A stretch of DNA of 32,107 bases from an uncultured Dokdonia sp. Lineage in GTDB: Bacteria > Bacteroidota > Bacteroidia > Flavobacteriales > Flavobacteriaceae. The notes under the pieces were generated by a model. That model saw only the letters and a list, made by a program, of their open reading frames with translations, had not been told where the DNA came from and did not search any database. The stretch covers positions 1 to 32,107 of the forward strand of contig CAJXSW010000023.1 in assembly GCA_913060645.1 (NCBI GenBank). Direction: 5' to 3'. Shown here piece by piece: positions 24,515 to 32,059 of this stretch (position 1 is the first letter of the stretch; each line of letters starts with the position of its first letter). The translations under genes were made by a program, and so were the position numbers.

Positions 24515-24537
24515 AATAAAATTGTTGTGTAAACACA

Positions 24538-24568
24538 CGAATATACCTTTAATCGTAACCACTCCCAA
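24538..24568 (-). promoter_or_regulatory. Putative promoter of the arsenosugar locus
   Basis: On the minus strand TTG (24566-24568) is followed after 20 bases by TATATTCG (24538-24545), one mismatch from the Bacteroidetes TAnnTTTG -7 element. It would give a leader of about 17-20 bases before the AhpD-like start. A TGTGT-AA-ACACA inverted repeat (24526-24537) lies at the predicted transcription start and could be an operator. Confidence 0.45.
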
Positions 24569-24644
24569 TTACTTACGTAGAAAATTAGATTCAAGTTTTG
24601 ATGTCTTGAAATTCTAGCTGTACATTAGCATAGGAACCATTGAT

Positions 24645-25646
24645 ATGACTATAACTAAAATGACTTTTGGCTTTACAGCTTGCGGTGAGGAAATTTTTAA
24701 ATTTATTATAAAAAACCATCGCGGACTGCAAGTAGAGGTGCTCACATACGGAGCAACTATACAGAAACTTTATGTTCCCAATGGGGATGGTGGAGTAGTG
24801 GATGTAGTTTTAGGTTTTGATACTTTACCAGAGTATGAGGCTGCACATCCGTATGTAGGGAGTTTTATAGGGCGCAATGCAAATAGACTTAAAAAAGAGG
24901 TGGTTATCGCGGGTGAAAAAATAGCGTTAACTGTAAATGAAGGAGAGAGCCAACTTCACGGAGGTATTAAAGGTTTTGATAAACGTGTCTGGGATGCAGC
25001 AATAGTAGATGACAGCTTGGTGCTTTCTTTATACAGTAAAGATGGTGATGAGGGCTTTCCAGGTAATTTAAAAGTCCAAACTACTTTTAAGCTTGTGGAC
25101 CTACGACTAGAAATGCAATTAAGTGCTACTACAGACCAGCCAACTATCGTAAACTTCACCAGGCATGATTATTTTAACCTGTGTAGTGGAGTAAAGAATT
25201 CTGTTGTAAGTCATAAGTTGCAAGTTCATGCAGGCTCGTATACTGAGCTAGATGGGAATAAGATTACTACTGGTCACTTAGTGCCAGTTGCGGACACTCC
25301 ATATGATTTTATGGAAGTGAGATATGTGGGAGATGCAGATGATGGTTTTGATTTAAATTACGTGCTAGACAACGCACCAAGTAAACTTAGGCTAGCGGCT
25401 CAAGTATGGGCTCCAGATAGCGATATTACTTTGAAGGTATATTGCACGCAACCGGGATTACAGTTTTTTAGTGCAAAATCTATTATGCTTGCAAGTGGTA
25501 AAGAGGACTATGAGCTTGTAGAAAGTCCAGGATTGTGCTTAGAACCACAATATTTTCCAAATTCTCCTTCACATTCACATTTTCCTTCAACAATCCTTTT
25601 GCCATCGGAAGTGTATGAGGAACAGGTAGTTTATGATTTTGGGTAA
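24645..25646 (+). CDS. galM: Aldose 1-epimerase (galactose mutarotase)
   Basis: A 333-residue cytoplasmic mutarotase that interconverts alpha and beta anomers of aldoses. The family motifs are VLTYGATIQKLYVP, IGRNANRL (substrate Arg), QLHGGIKGFDKRVW, catalytic His in NFTRHDYFNL (family usually NLTNHSYFNL) and catalytic Glu in GLCLEPQYFPNSPSH. No signal peptide is present. It is transcribed divergently from the arsenosugar locus across about 130 bases and may share regulatory DNA with it. Sugar-related substrate overlap with the arsenosugar pathway is possible, but a housekeeping role is more likely. Confidence 0.93.
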   Translation: MTITKMTFGFTACGEEIFKFIIKNHRGLQVEVLTYGATIQKLYVPNGDGGVVDVVLGFDTLPEYEAAHPYVGSFIGRNANRLKKEVVIAGEKIALTVNEGESQLHGGIKGFDKRVWDAAIVDDSLVLSLYSKDGDEGFPGNLKVQTTFKLVDLRLEMQLSATTDQPTIVNFTRHDYFNLCSGVKNSVVSHKLQVHAGSYTELDGNKITTGHLVPVADTPYDFMEVRYVGDADDGFDLNYVLDNAPSKLRLAAQVWAPDSDITLKVYCTQPGLQFFSAKSIMLASGKEDYELVESPGLCLEPQYFPNSPSHSHFPSTILLPSEVYEEQVVYDFG

Positions 25647-25711
25647 TGCTCTTGTGATTGTAAACAACAAATTAATTTCAAAAAAAAAATGAATTTTATT
25701 TGAAAAAATAC

Positions 25712-25741
25712 TTGCCAGAGTTCAGAAAGGTTTTATATTTG
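25712..25741 (+). promoter_or_regulatory. Bacteroidetes-type promoter of tRNA-Phe
   Basis: TTG (25712-25714), a 19-base spacer, then TATATTTG (25734-25741) match the -33/-7 promoter of Bacteroidetes closely. Transcription should begin near 25748, about 80 bases before the mature tRNA. Confidence 0.8.
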
Positions 25742-25826
25742 CAACCGCTTACGAAAGCTACTAGAGGTTGTCCTAATAATAATTAGAATACTCGAGTAAC
25801 AAACATAAGCAACCTAAAAATATTTA

Positions 25827-25899
25827 GGTGCCTTAGCTCAGTTGGTAGAGCAATGGACTGAAAATCCATGTGTCCCTGGTTCGATTCCTGGAGGCACCA
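25827..25899 (+). tRNA. tRNA-Phe (anticodon GAA)
   Basis: A 73-base cloverleaf. The acceptor stem is GGTGCCT with AGGCACC and discriminator A at 25899. The D-arm sequence is GCTCAGTTGGTAGAGC, the anticodon stem is TGGACT-GAAAATCCA with GAA at 25860-25862 (positions 34-36), and the T-arm contains GGTTCGATTCC. The 3' CCA is not encoded and must be added after transcription. It stands alone as a single-tRNA unit with its own promoter and terminator. Confidence 0.97.
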
Positions 25900-25901
25900 C
25901 T

Positions 25902-25930
25902 AAAAACCCGATCTTTTGATCGGGTTTTTT
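25902..25930 (+). terminator. Intrinsic terminator of tRNA-Phe
   Basis: AAAAACCCGATC (25902-25913) and GATCGGGTTTTT (25918-25929) form a perfect stem with a TTTT loop and run into a T tract, starting 2 bases after the tRNA. Confidence 0.93.
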
Positions 25931-26017
25931 GTTTTTACATCTCACGCTATCTCTAAGTTGTGATAATTATAATATTTGCTTACCATATGCTTAACACACA
26001 GTCGTGATATTCTAAAG

Positions 26018-26025
26018 TAGCTTTG
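26018..26025 (+). promoter_or_regulatory. Putative -7 element of the lipoprotein esterase gene
   Basis: TAGCTTTG matches TAnnTTTG and lies 11 bases before the ATG at 26037, so the mRNA would be nearly leaderless. There is no clear TTG at the expected -33 distance. Confidence 0.4.
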
Positions 26026-26036
26026 CATAAAAAAAT

Positions 26037-26885
26037 ATGCGTCGATATATTTATATAACAATGGCAATTTTAGGTGTGACTATGTTGAGCTGTTCAAGTA
26101 CTAAGCATAAAAACATCTCTTATCTAGGTGAAGAAATTATAAGCACTAGTCAAGCAGAAAATCTTGAGGCACCTACCCTTAACATCTACGAGCCTTCTGG
26201 CGATCAAGAAAAAACACCCGTACTTATTTATGTGCACGGTGGTAACTGGAATCAAGGCAAAAAAGAAATATACTGGTGGTTGGGACGCAACTTTGCGCAA
26301 AAAGATGTTCTTGCTGTACTGCCAGGATACACGCTTAGTCCTAACGCTACTTATGATGATCAAGCTGCGCAAATTGCAAAAGCTATAGCGTGGACAAAGG
26401 AAAACGCTGCTCAATATGGCGGAGATCCTGAAAGGATTTTTGTTACGGGACATTCGGCTGGCGGGCACCTCGTGGCGCTGGCGGTAATGAATCCCAAGTA
26501 CAATATCAATCCTGATGATATTTCTGGGATTATCCTTAATGATGCAGCTGGGCTTGATATGCATCATTACTTGAGTGAGAATGCTCCAAGTGCGAGTGAT
26601 AATTACAATACCACATGGACGACTAATCCTGAGTTGTGGAAAGATGCCTCTCCTATATATTTCATTAATGATAAAACGCCACCTATACTCAGTTATTTAG
26701 GCAGTAAAACGTATCCTTCTATTACGGTGGCAAATAATCGCTTTAAAGAAGAGCTAATTAAATTTCAGCCAAATGCACGCAGGATCACGCTAGACAAAAA
26801 GCATGTACCTATGATTACTCAATATATTTTTGGTTCAAATAATAGGTATGACGAGATTATACAATTTATGAGCGAGCAAGAGTAG
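26037..26885 (+). CDS. Alpha/beta hydrolase lipoprotein (carboxylesterase-like)
   Basis: A 282-residue lipoprotein esterase candidate with lipobox MLSC (C19). The hormone-sensitive-lipase-like alpha/beta hydrolase fold shows the oxyanion motif VHGGNWNQG (about 66-74), the nucleophile elbow VTGHSAGGH with S140, and a late His in KKHVPMIT. The acid residue is likely in the ILSYLGSKT to YPSITVAN region but is not obvious. It should hydrolyse short-chain or acyl esters at the cell envelope, and the substrate is unknown. It is followed after 19 bases by the MtfA-like peptidase gene and may be co-transcribed. Confidence 0.85.
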   Translation: MRRYIYITMAILGVTMLSCSSTKHKNISYLGEEIISTSQAENLEAPTLNIYEPSGDQEKTPVLIYVHGGNWNQGKKEIYWWLGRNFAQKDVLAVLPGYTLSPNATYDDQAAQIAKAIAWTKENAAQYGGDPERIFVTGHSAGGHLVALAVMNPKYNINPDDISGIILNDAAGLDMHHYLSENAPSASDNYNTTWTTNPELWKDASPIYFINDKTPPILSYLGSKTYPSITVANNRFKEELIKFQPNARRITLDKKHVPMITQYIFGSNNRYDEIIQFMSEQE

Positions 26886-26904
26886 GATGACGTATTTTTA
26901 GCAA

Positions 26905-27681
26905 ATGATTTTATTTATAGCTGGTGCAGCTCTTTTTATATTTATGGGCTATGGCCTTTTTACGCTTTCGCGAAAGCGTACCCCACAGCAATTTCCTGTA
27001 GCATGGGAGGAGATTTTAAGTAATGAGGTGCTATTTTACCAGAAATTATCTGCAGAGAAACAAGCATTTTTTAAAAAGCGCATGATGGCTTTCCTCGCGG
27101 AAGTAAATGTGGAGGCCGTGCAATTTGAAATTACAGATAGAGATAAGATTTTTGTCGCTGCAAGTGCTGTCATTCCAATTCTCAATTTTGGAGATTGGCA
27201 TTATAATAACCTTGACACAGTTTTAATCTATCCAGATTATTTTAATGCAGACTTGGAGTTTCACTCAGACGGAGAGGATAGAAACATAGGTGGTATGGTG
27301 GGCTCTGGGCAGTTTGAAAATCATATGATTTTATCGCGCAAAGCACTGGTGTTTGGATTTGCAAACAAGACAGACAAGGGTAATACTGCCGTTCATGAAT
27401 TTGTACACTTGCTGGATAAGATGGACGGAGAGACCGATGGGATACCAGAGTTTTTATTAGGAAAAGAAAATATAGCTCCTTGGTTAGACCTTATGTATAA
27501 GGAGATGGATGCTATAAATAATGATAAGTCAGATATAAGGAAATACGGAGGAACTAGTGAGATAGAATTCTTTGCGGTAGCCTCTGAGTATTTCTTTGAA
27601 CGTCCAGAATTGTTCAAAAGGAAACATCCTGAACTTTATAAAATGCTAGAGCTCTGTTTTGTGACAGGTGTTTCGGCTTAG
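26905..27681 (+). CDS. MtfA-like zinc-dependent peptidase (M90 family)
   Basis: A 258-residue zincin. One N-terminal membrane segment (about 2-20) is followed by a cytoplasmic domain with the zinc motif HEFVH (H164, E165, H168), the continuation LLDKMDGETDGIP, and a downstream glutamate region EIEFFAVASEYFFE that should supply the third ligand. This is the arrangement of MtfA (YeeI). E. coli MtfA controls the glucose PTS repressor Mlc, but that partner is not expected in Flavobacteria, so the target is unknown. A palindrome copy at 26961-26980 encodes residues TLSRKRT right after the membrane segment. Confidence 0.88.
   Translation: MILFIAGAALFIFMGYGLFTLSRKRTPQQFPVAWEEILSNEVLFYQKLSAEKQAFFKKRMMAFLAEVNVEAVQFEITDRDKIFVAASAVIPILNFGDWHYNNLDTVLIYPDYFNADLEFHSDGEDRNIGGMVGSGQFENHMILSRKALVFGFANKTDKGNTAVHEFVHLLDKMDGETDGIPEFLLGKENIAPWLDLMYKEMDAINNDKSDIRKYGGTSEIEFFAVASEYFFERPELFKRKHPELYKMLELCFVTGVSA
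26961..26980. repeat. Iterated palindrome copy 8 (inside MtfA-like gene)
   Basis: TACGCTTTCGCGAAAGCGTA is a perfect 20-bp palindrome in the coding sequence, read as Thr-Leu-Ser-Arg-Lys-Arg at residues 20-25 after the membrane helix. Confidence 0.92.
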
Positions 27682-27720
27682 TTTTATCATTCCCTTAACA
27701 CCCTAGGTGCTTTGCTTTTG

Positions 27721-27728
27721 TATTTTTG
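27721..27728 (+). promoter_or_regulatory. Putative -7 element for coaX
   Basis: TATTTTTG fits TAnnTTTG and lies 16 bases before the coaX ATG. The -33 element is not clear. Confidence 0.4.
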
Positions 27729-27744
27729 GTGCTTACTTTAATTT

Positions 27745-28470
27745 ATGCAACTTATTATTGATGTTGGAAATACTAGGGTCAAGGCGGCTATCTTCCTTGA
27801 TGATGTATTGCAGGCGCGACACCATTTTCTCTTAGAAAATTTTATAGAAGAGGTAGGGGAGTTTGCAGGTTTGTGTCCTGTGAAGAAAGCTATAATTTCA
27901 TCAGTAGGTAGATTATCTGAGGAGCAAGCGCGATCTGTGCAGCTGCGTTTTCCTACTATAATCCTTAGTCATAAAACATCGCTTCCATTTAAAAACGACT
28001 ACGGCACTCCACATACACTTGGTGTAGATAGGATTGCGTTGGTAGCCGCTTTCGCGAAAGCGTACCCTCAAAAAAATGGACTCATTATAGATGCAGGTAC
28101 GTGTATAACGTATGATTTTATTACTGCAGAAGGCTCTTACAAAGGAGGGGCGATATCACCAGGATTGCGATTGCGATATGAAACTTTAAACAATCTCACG
28201 GCAAATTTACCACTACTTGAAAAGCAAATGCCAGAGAGCATTGTGGGGACAAGTACTCATGAAGCAATACATTCTGGCGTTGTCCAAGGGGTTTTACTTG
28301 AAATTGATGGGGCAATAAATCATTATAAAGAGCATTATAATGTAGAAACCGTAATAATAACAGGGGGTGATGCCGAATTCTTGGCAAAACGATTAAAAAA
28401 TAGCATCTTTGCGCACTCAAAATTTTTGTTAGAGGGCCTCAATTATATCTTAACATATCAGAATGATTAA
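27745..28470 (+). CDS. coaX: Type III pantothenate kinase
   Basis: A 241-residue kinase that phosphorylates pantothenate in the first step of coenzyme A synthesis. It is of the CoaX type (acetate/sugar kinase fold, needs a monovalent cation and is not CoA-inhibited). The phosphate motif is DVGNTRVK (6-13), GVDR is at 93-96, and LIIDAGTCITYD (about 113-124) and GGAISPGL (about 134-141) are all present. The palindrome at 28047-28062 encodes AAFAKAY (101-107) between the GVDR and DAGT motifs, a region variable in the family. The last 8 bases overlap the next gene's start, indicating a coupled operon. Confidence 0.95.
   Translation: MQLIIDVGNTRVKAAIFLDDVLQARHHFLLENFIEEVGEFAGLCPVKKAIISSVGRLSEEQARSVQLRFPTIILSHKTSLPFKNDYGTPHTLGVDRIALVAAFAKAYPQKNGLIIDAGTCITYDFITAEGSYKGGAISPGLRLRYETLNNLTANLPLLEKQMPESIVGTSTHEAIHSGVVQGVLLEIDGAINHYKEHYNVETVIITGGDAEFLAKRLKNSIFAHSKFLLEGLNYILTYQND
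28047..28062. repeat. Iterated palindrome copy 9 (inside coaX)
   Basis: CGCTTTCGCGAAAGCG lies in the coaX coding region, in frame as Ala-Phe-Ala-Lys-Ala. Confidence 0.92.
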
Positions 28471-29710
28471 AAAACTTTTTATAGTAGCAGTGTTGATGGT
28501 GGCCTTTAAGGGTCTTGCACAAGAGGGAGCTACGACATCTCCATATTCATTTTACGGAGTAGGTTTACAGCAGTTTAAAGGTACTGTTGAAAATAAATCT
28601 ATGGGAGGAATACAGTCTTATAGTGATAGTTTACACTTGAATTTACTAAACCCAGCTTCGTTAGGTAAACTGCGTTACACAACTTTTACTGTGGGTGGTA
28701 ATCACCAAGAGGTTACAGCAAAAGATGCATTTACAGAAGAGGGTTCTTCAAAATCTACATTTGATTACCTAGCGATAGGTTTTCCGGTTTCTAAAAAAGC
28801 AGGGGTGAGTTTTGGACTCATGCCATATACTACTGTAGGTTATAAGCTTGATGATAGTGATGAGGATATTGTAAACGCCTTTAGTGGTCGTGGAGGTATC
28901 AATAGAGCATTTTTATCTGCTGGATATACAGTGGCGCCAGGTCTAACTGTAGGTGCTAGTGCAAATTATAACTTTGGTAATATTCAAAATGAGGCATTGA
29001 GATCTCAAGAAGGGGTGGAGCTAGCTACACGAGAAAGTAATCGTAGTGACTTTTCTGGATTTACATTTGATCTTGCAGCTCAGTATGAGCGTATGATATC
29101 AGATAAGCTTCAACTTACGTCATCTGTTAAATATTCACCATCTTCAAGTATAGGCACAGAAAATTCACGTCAAGTGGCTTCTGTGATTTTTAATAGCACT
29201 GGTATAAGCGCAGATGTAGATTCTGAGCAAATTGATGTACAGGATACAGATTTTGATTTTCCTTCTACTTTGACGTTAGGATTAGGAATTGGAGCAGTAA
29301 ATAAGTGGTTTGTAGGTGCAGAATATACATCTCAAAAATCAAGTAATTTTAGTAATAGAACATTTACACTAGATGATGTGGCTTTTGAAGATGCAAGCCA
29401 GATGCGTATTGGAGGATTTTATACTCCTAAATATAACTCTGTTACAAGTTACTGGGATCGTATTGCTTACAGGGCTGGTTTTAGATATGAAGAGAGCGGT
29501 ATTATAGTGTCTAACGAGGACATAAACGAGTTTGGCATATCTTTTGGAGTAGGACTACCTACAGGACGTAGAATAAGTAATTTGAATCTTATGTTTGAGA
29601 TGGGCCAGCGAGGAACGACAAGTTCAGGTCTTATTCAAGAGAATTTTATTAATGTAGGAATAAGCTTATCGGTAAACGACTTATGGTTCGTCCAGAGTAA
29701 ATTTAATTAA
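28463..29710 (+). CDS. Outer membrane beta-barrel protein of unknown function
   Basis: A 415-residue exported protein with signal peptide MIKKLFIVAVLMVAFKGLAQ. The mature N-terminus TTSPYSFYGVGLQQFKG and the following block ENKSMGGIQSYSDSLHLNLLNPASLGKL resemble FadL/OmpP1-like outer-membrane proteins of Bacteroidetes, whose early part is an NPA-type motif followed by barrel strands. Many alternating strands with aromatic girdles follow to the end (VNDLWFVQSKFN). No specific ligand is evident. It overlaps coaX by 8 bases and precedes the TPR gene by 17 bases. Confidence 0.75.
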   Translation: MIKKLFIVAVLMVAFKGLAQEGATTSPYSFYGVGLQQFKGTVENKSMGGIQSYSDSLHLNLLNPASLGKLRYTTFTVGGNHQEVTAKDAFTEEGSSKSTFDYLAIGFPVSKKAGVSFGLMPYTTVGYKLDDSDEDIVNAFSGRGGINRAFLSAGYTVAPGLTVGASANYNFGNIQNEALRSQEGVELATRESNRSDFSGFTFDLAAQYERMISDKLQLTSSVKYSPSSSIGTENSRQVASVIFNSTGISADVDSEQIDVQDTDFDFPSTLTLGLGIGAVNKWFVGAEYTSQKSSNFSNRTFTLDDVAFEDASQMRIGGFYTPKYNSVTSYWDRIAYRAGFRYEESGIIVSNEDINEFGISFGVGLPTGRRISNLNLMFEMGQRGTTSSGLIQENFINVGISLSVNDLWFVQSKFN

Positions 29711-29727
29711 TTGAAAAACCCAACACT

Positions 29728-31107
29728 ATGAAAACTAAATTAACCACACTTTTTGTAGCTATAGTAATGACAGTAGGATTTACTGCTCAAGCTCAAATAA
29801 GTGAAGAATGTATGACCACAGGTTCTATATTCAACGAAGCTGCAAAAGTTAAGAACTGGGATGCTGCGAGAGCACCATTTACAAAACTTAGAAAAGATTG
29901 TCCTAACTGGTCACTTGCATTATACCAGTATGGTGAGAAATTATTAAAAGCAGATCTTAAAGCCGCAAGCGGTGAGCAAGAGAAAGCAGTAGCTCAAGAT
30001 TTAATCTTATTACTACAGCAAAGAGAGCAGTATTTTCCAGGAAAAACTGACAAAGGTGAAAATGCTGCAGATCAGGCTCAGATAATGTTTGATAGCAAAA
30101 TAGGAACTAAGAAGTCTCAGTTTGATGCATTTCAAAAAGCATTTCAACTAGACGCAGCTTCTATTTCAAGCGCAAAAAGCATCTATACTCGTTTTAAACT
30201 AGCTGTAGATTTATATAAAGAAGGAGCGCAAATTCCACTACAAGACGTTTTTGATCTTTATGATGATACTCAAAGTAAATTAGGAAAAGAAGCAACTGTT
30301 CTTGATTCTAAGCTACAAGCTCTTTTAGATAAAGAAGAGGCTGGTACAGCACTTAGTGCTAAGGAGAAAAGAAGAGTAAAAGGTTATGAAACTAACCTAA
30401 GAGCTTTTGGAATCTTTGGAGGAAGTACTGATGGTGCAATGGGAGCTTTAGGTAACTGTGAGAACTTAGTGCCACTTTACCAAAAAGATTTTGAGTCTAT
30501 GAAAAATGACAAAGAATGGATTAAGAAAGCTGCTGGACGTCTTGCTGGAAAAGATTGTACTGATACAGATTTATTTAAGCAAATGGTTGAAAGTTTACAC
30601 AGACTTGAGCCTTCTGCAAAATCTGCAAAGTACTTAGGTATCTTAGCTGGAAACAGAGGAGATTCTGCAGCAGAGTCTAGATATTACCAAGAAGCAATTG
30701 ATCTTGAAACAGATCCTACAGAAAGAGCAAATGCTTATTACAGACTTGCAGAAAAAGCAAGAAAATCTGGAAGCTACGGTAAAGCAAGAGGTCTTTATAA
30801 TAAGGCGCTTAGTGAAGATGCTTCTTACGGAATCGCTTACTTGAGAATTGCAGCAATGTATGCAGCAAGTGCAAATAACTGTGGCGAGACTGCATTTGAT
30901 AAGAGAGCGGTATACTGGTTAGCTGCTAGTACTGCAGAAAGAGCTGGACGTGTAAGTCCATCACTAGCAGGAACTGCAAATAAGACGGCTGCAAGTTATA
31001 GAGGAATAGCTCCTAGTAAAGCGGATATATTCCAGTCTGGAAAAGGTGGTCAAACTATCAAGATAGGATGTTGGATTGGATCAAGCGTAAGAGTTCCAAG
31101 TAACTAA
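29728..31107 (+). CDS. Exported TPR-repeat protein
   Basis: A 459-residue protein with signal peptide MKTKLTTLFVAIVMTVGFTAQAQ. It begins ISEECMTTGSIFNEAAKVKNWDAARAPF, a TPR-like helical pair, and continues as alpha-helical repeats, with clear TPR units near residues 285-375 (AKYLGILAGNRGD, ANAYYRLAEKARKSGSYGKARGLYNKAL). Paired cysteines occur (about C28/C54, C253/C277). Codons look strongly biased (AAA, GAA, CTT, AGA dominate), suggesting high expression compared with its neighbours. It is conserved in flavobacteria beside lptC as far as I recall. A scaffold role at the envelope is plausible. The stop overlaps the lptC start by one base (TAATG). Confidence 0.8.
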   Translation: MKTKLTTLFVAIVMTVGFTAQAQISEECMTTGSIFNEAAKVKNWDAARAPFTKLRKDCPNWSLALYQYGEKLLKADLKAASGEQEKAVAQDLILLLQQREQYFPGKTDKGENAADQAQIMFDSKIGTKKSQFDAFQKAFQLDAASISSAKSIYTRFKLAVDLYKEGAQIPLQDVFDLYDDTQSKLGKEATVLDSKLQALLDKEEAGTALSAKEKRRVKGYETNLRAFGIFGGSTDGAMGALGNCENLVPLYQKDFESMKNDKEWIKKAAGRLAGKDCTDTDLFKQMVESLHRLEPSAKSAKYLGILAGNRGDSAAESRYYQEAIDLETDPTERANAYYRLAEKARKSGSYGKARGLYNKALSEDASYGIAYLRIAAMYAASANNCGETAFDKRAVYWLAASTAERAGRVSPSLAGTANKTAASYRGIAPSKADIFQSGKGGQTIKIGCWIGSSVRVPSN

Positions 31108-31676
31108 TGTATCTACTACATAGAAATATATTAAAATTCTTAGTCACGGCTTTTGCCGTGACTTTGTTTTTAGGTTGTGGTGATAAAGGAGAGGAGATAC
31201 GTAAAATGAGTATCAAGTCTGATGGGCCTGTGACAGAAGGAAGAGGTATAAACTTAAAGTATACAGACTCTGGGAAGGTAACGGCTCATCTCAAAACACC
31301 ATATATAAAGAATTATGCAAACTCGCCTTTTCCATACGAGGAGTTTCCAGAAGGGGTAGAGGTTATTTTTATAGATGACGATAAAGAGAATGTGATTACC
31401 TCAGATTATGCAGTACGTTATAAATACACAAATCTCATAGATTTGCAACAAAACGTAACCCTTGTAACTAGTGATTCTGTTACACTTAAGGCAGAGCAGT
31501 TGTATTGGGATCAAACTAATAACTGGATTTTTACAGATCAACCATATACCATTATTACGAAAGACGGTTCCCGCAATGATGGGGACCTTTTTGATTCTAA
31601 TGAAGACTTTACAAATTTTGTATCTTTAAACAACGTAAGTAAACAATACGTTAAAGAAAATAAAGAAGACTTATGA
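31107..31676 (+). CDS. lptC: LptC-like LPS export protein (lipoprotein form)
   Basis: A 189-residue protein of the LptC family, which links the inner-membrane LptBFG ABC transporter to the periplasmic LptA bridge. In Bacteroidetes it is often a lipoprotein. Here the lipobox is FLGC with C24. The mature domain is the beta-jellyroll type, with segments LKYTDSGKVTAHLKTPYIKNY, VITSDYAVRYKYTNLIDLQ and VTLKAEQLYWDQTNNWIFTD typical of LptC. A perfect terminator-like hairpin lies inside the signal-peptide codons. The stop codon overlaps the next gene's start as ATGA. Confidence 0.85.
   Translation: MYLLHRNILKFLVTAFAVTLFLGCGDKGEEIRKMSIKSDGPVTEGRGINLKYTDSGKVTAHLKTPYIKNYANSPFPYEEFPEGVEVIFIDDDKENVITSDYAVRYKYTNLIDLQQNVTLVTSDSVTLKAEQLYWDQTNNWIFTDQPYTIITKDGSRNDGDLFDSNEDFTNFVSLNNVSKQYVKENKEDL
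31142..31171 (+). terminator. Terminator-like hairpin inside lptC
   Basis: AGTCACGGC (31142-31150) and GCCGTGACT (31155-31163) form a perfect 9-bp stem with a TTTT loop, followed by TTGTTTTT. It sits 35 bases into lptC and could attenuate transcription after the abundant TPR gene. Confidence 0.6.
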
Positions 31677-31867
31677 TGCGATATATAAAATACACGGAGT
31701 ACGTTTATATCATAGTAGCTGTGCTAGCGGGGTATAAGGTGGCGACACTTTGGGGGGAAGATCAGCCCAAGGCTTATTTCTTTTTGTTTTGCTTTGCTGT
31801 AAGTGTTGGTATGTATTTCTTTAGACGTCACTTCCGAAAGAAATTTGAAAACAGGAAAAACTCTTAA
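31673..31867 (+). CDS. Small membrane protein, 64 residues
   Basis: Two membrane helices (about residues 10-26 and 34-50) are followed by a strongly basic tail (RRHFRKKFENRKN). No family is recognised with certainty. It is translationally coupled on both sides: ATGA overlap with lptC and TAATG overlap with the CNNM gene. That position suggests an envelope function in the same operon. Confidence 0.75.
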   Translation: MMRYIKYTEYVYIIVAVLAGYKVATLWGEDQPKAYFFLFCFAVSVGMYFFRRHFRKKFENRKNS

Positions 31868-32059
31868 TGGGCAGCTTTGAAGTCCAGGTTATTGTCGTTT
31901 GTTGCTCATTAATATTATCTGCATTCTTCTCAGGAATGGAGATTGCATACATTTCGGCAAATAAAATCCACATTGAAATAGAAAAAAAACAGAATGATTT
32001 TCTTTCTATTGTATTAACTCGACTTACTGCGAGACCTTCAAAGTTTATTGCAACCATGT
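31867..32059 (+). CDS. CNNM/CorC-HlyC family membrane protein (5' part only)
   Basis: The first 64 residues of a CNNM (DUF21) transmembrane-domain protein, the group once called hemolysin/CorC, now linked to Mg2+ or other cation transport. A first helix is followed by the diagnostic SAFFSGMEIAYISANKIHIE. The reading continues artificially into the adapter from 32060, producing the known spurious peptide SYTHLTLPTK. The real gene continues beyond the contig with CBS and C-terminal domains expected. Confidence 0.88.

Noticed and set aside
5454-28062. Palindrome as ParB parS sites
   Set aside because: parS has a 12-base TTTCACGTGAAA core with few copies near the origin, while this core is 10 bases (TTTCGCGAAA) and occurs every 3-4 kb. 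A different DNA-binding protein remains possible.
49-32059. CRISPR arrays, insertion sequences, prophage or integrase genes
   Set aside because: No regularly spaced repeats, transposase or integrase reading frames were seen.
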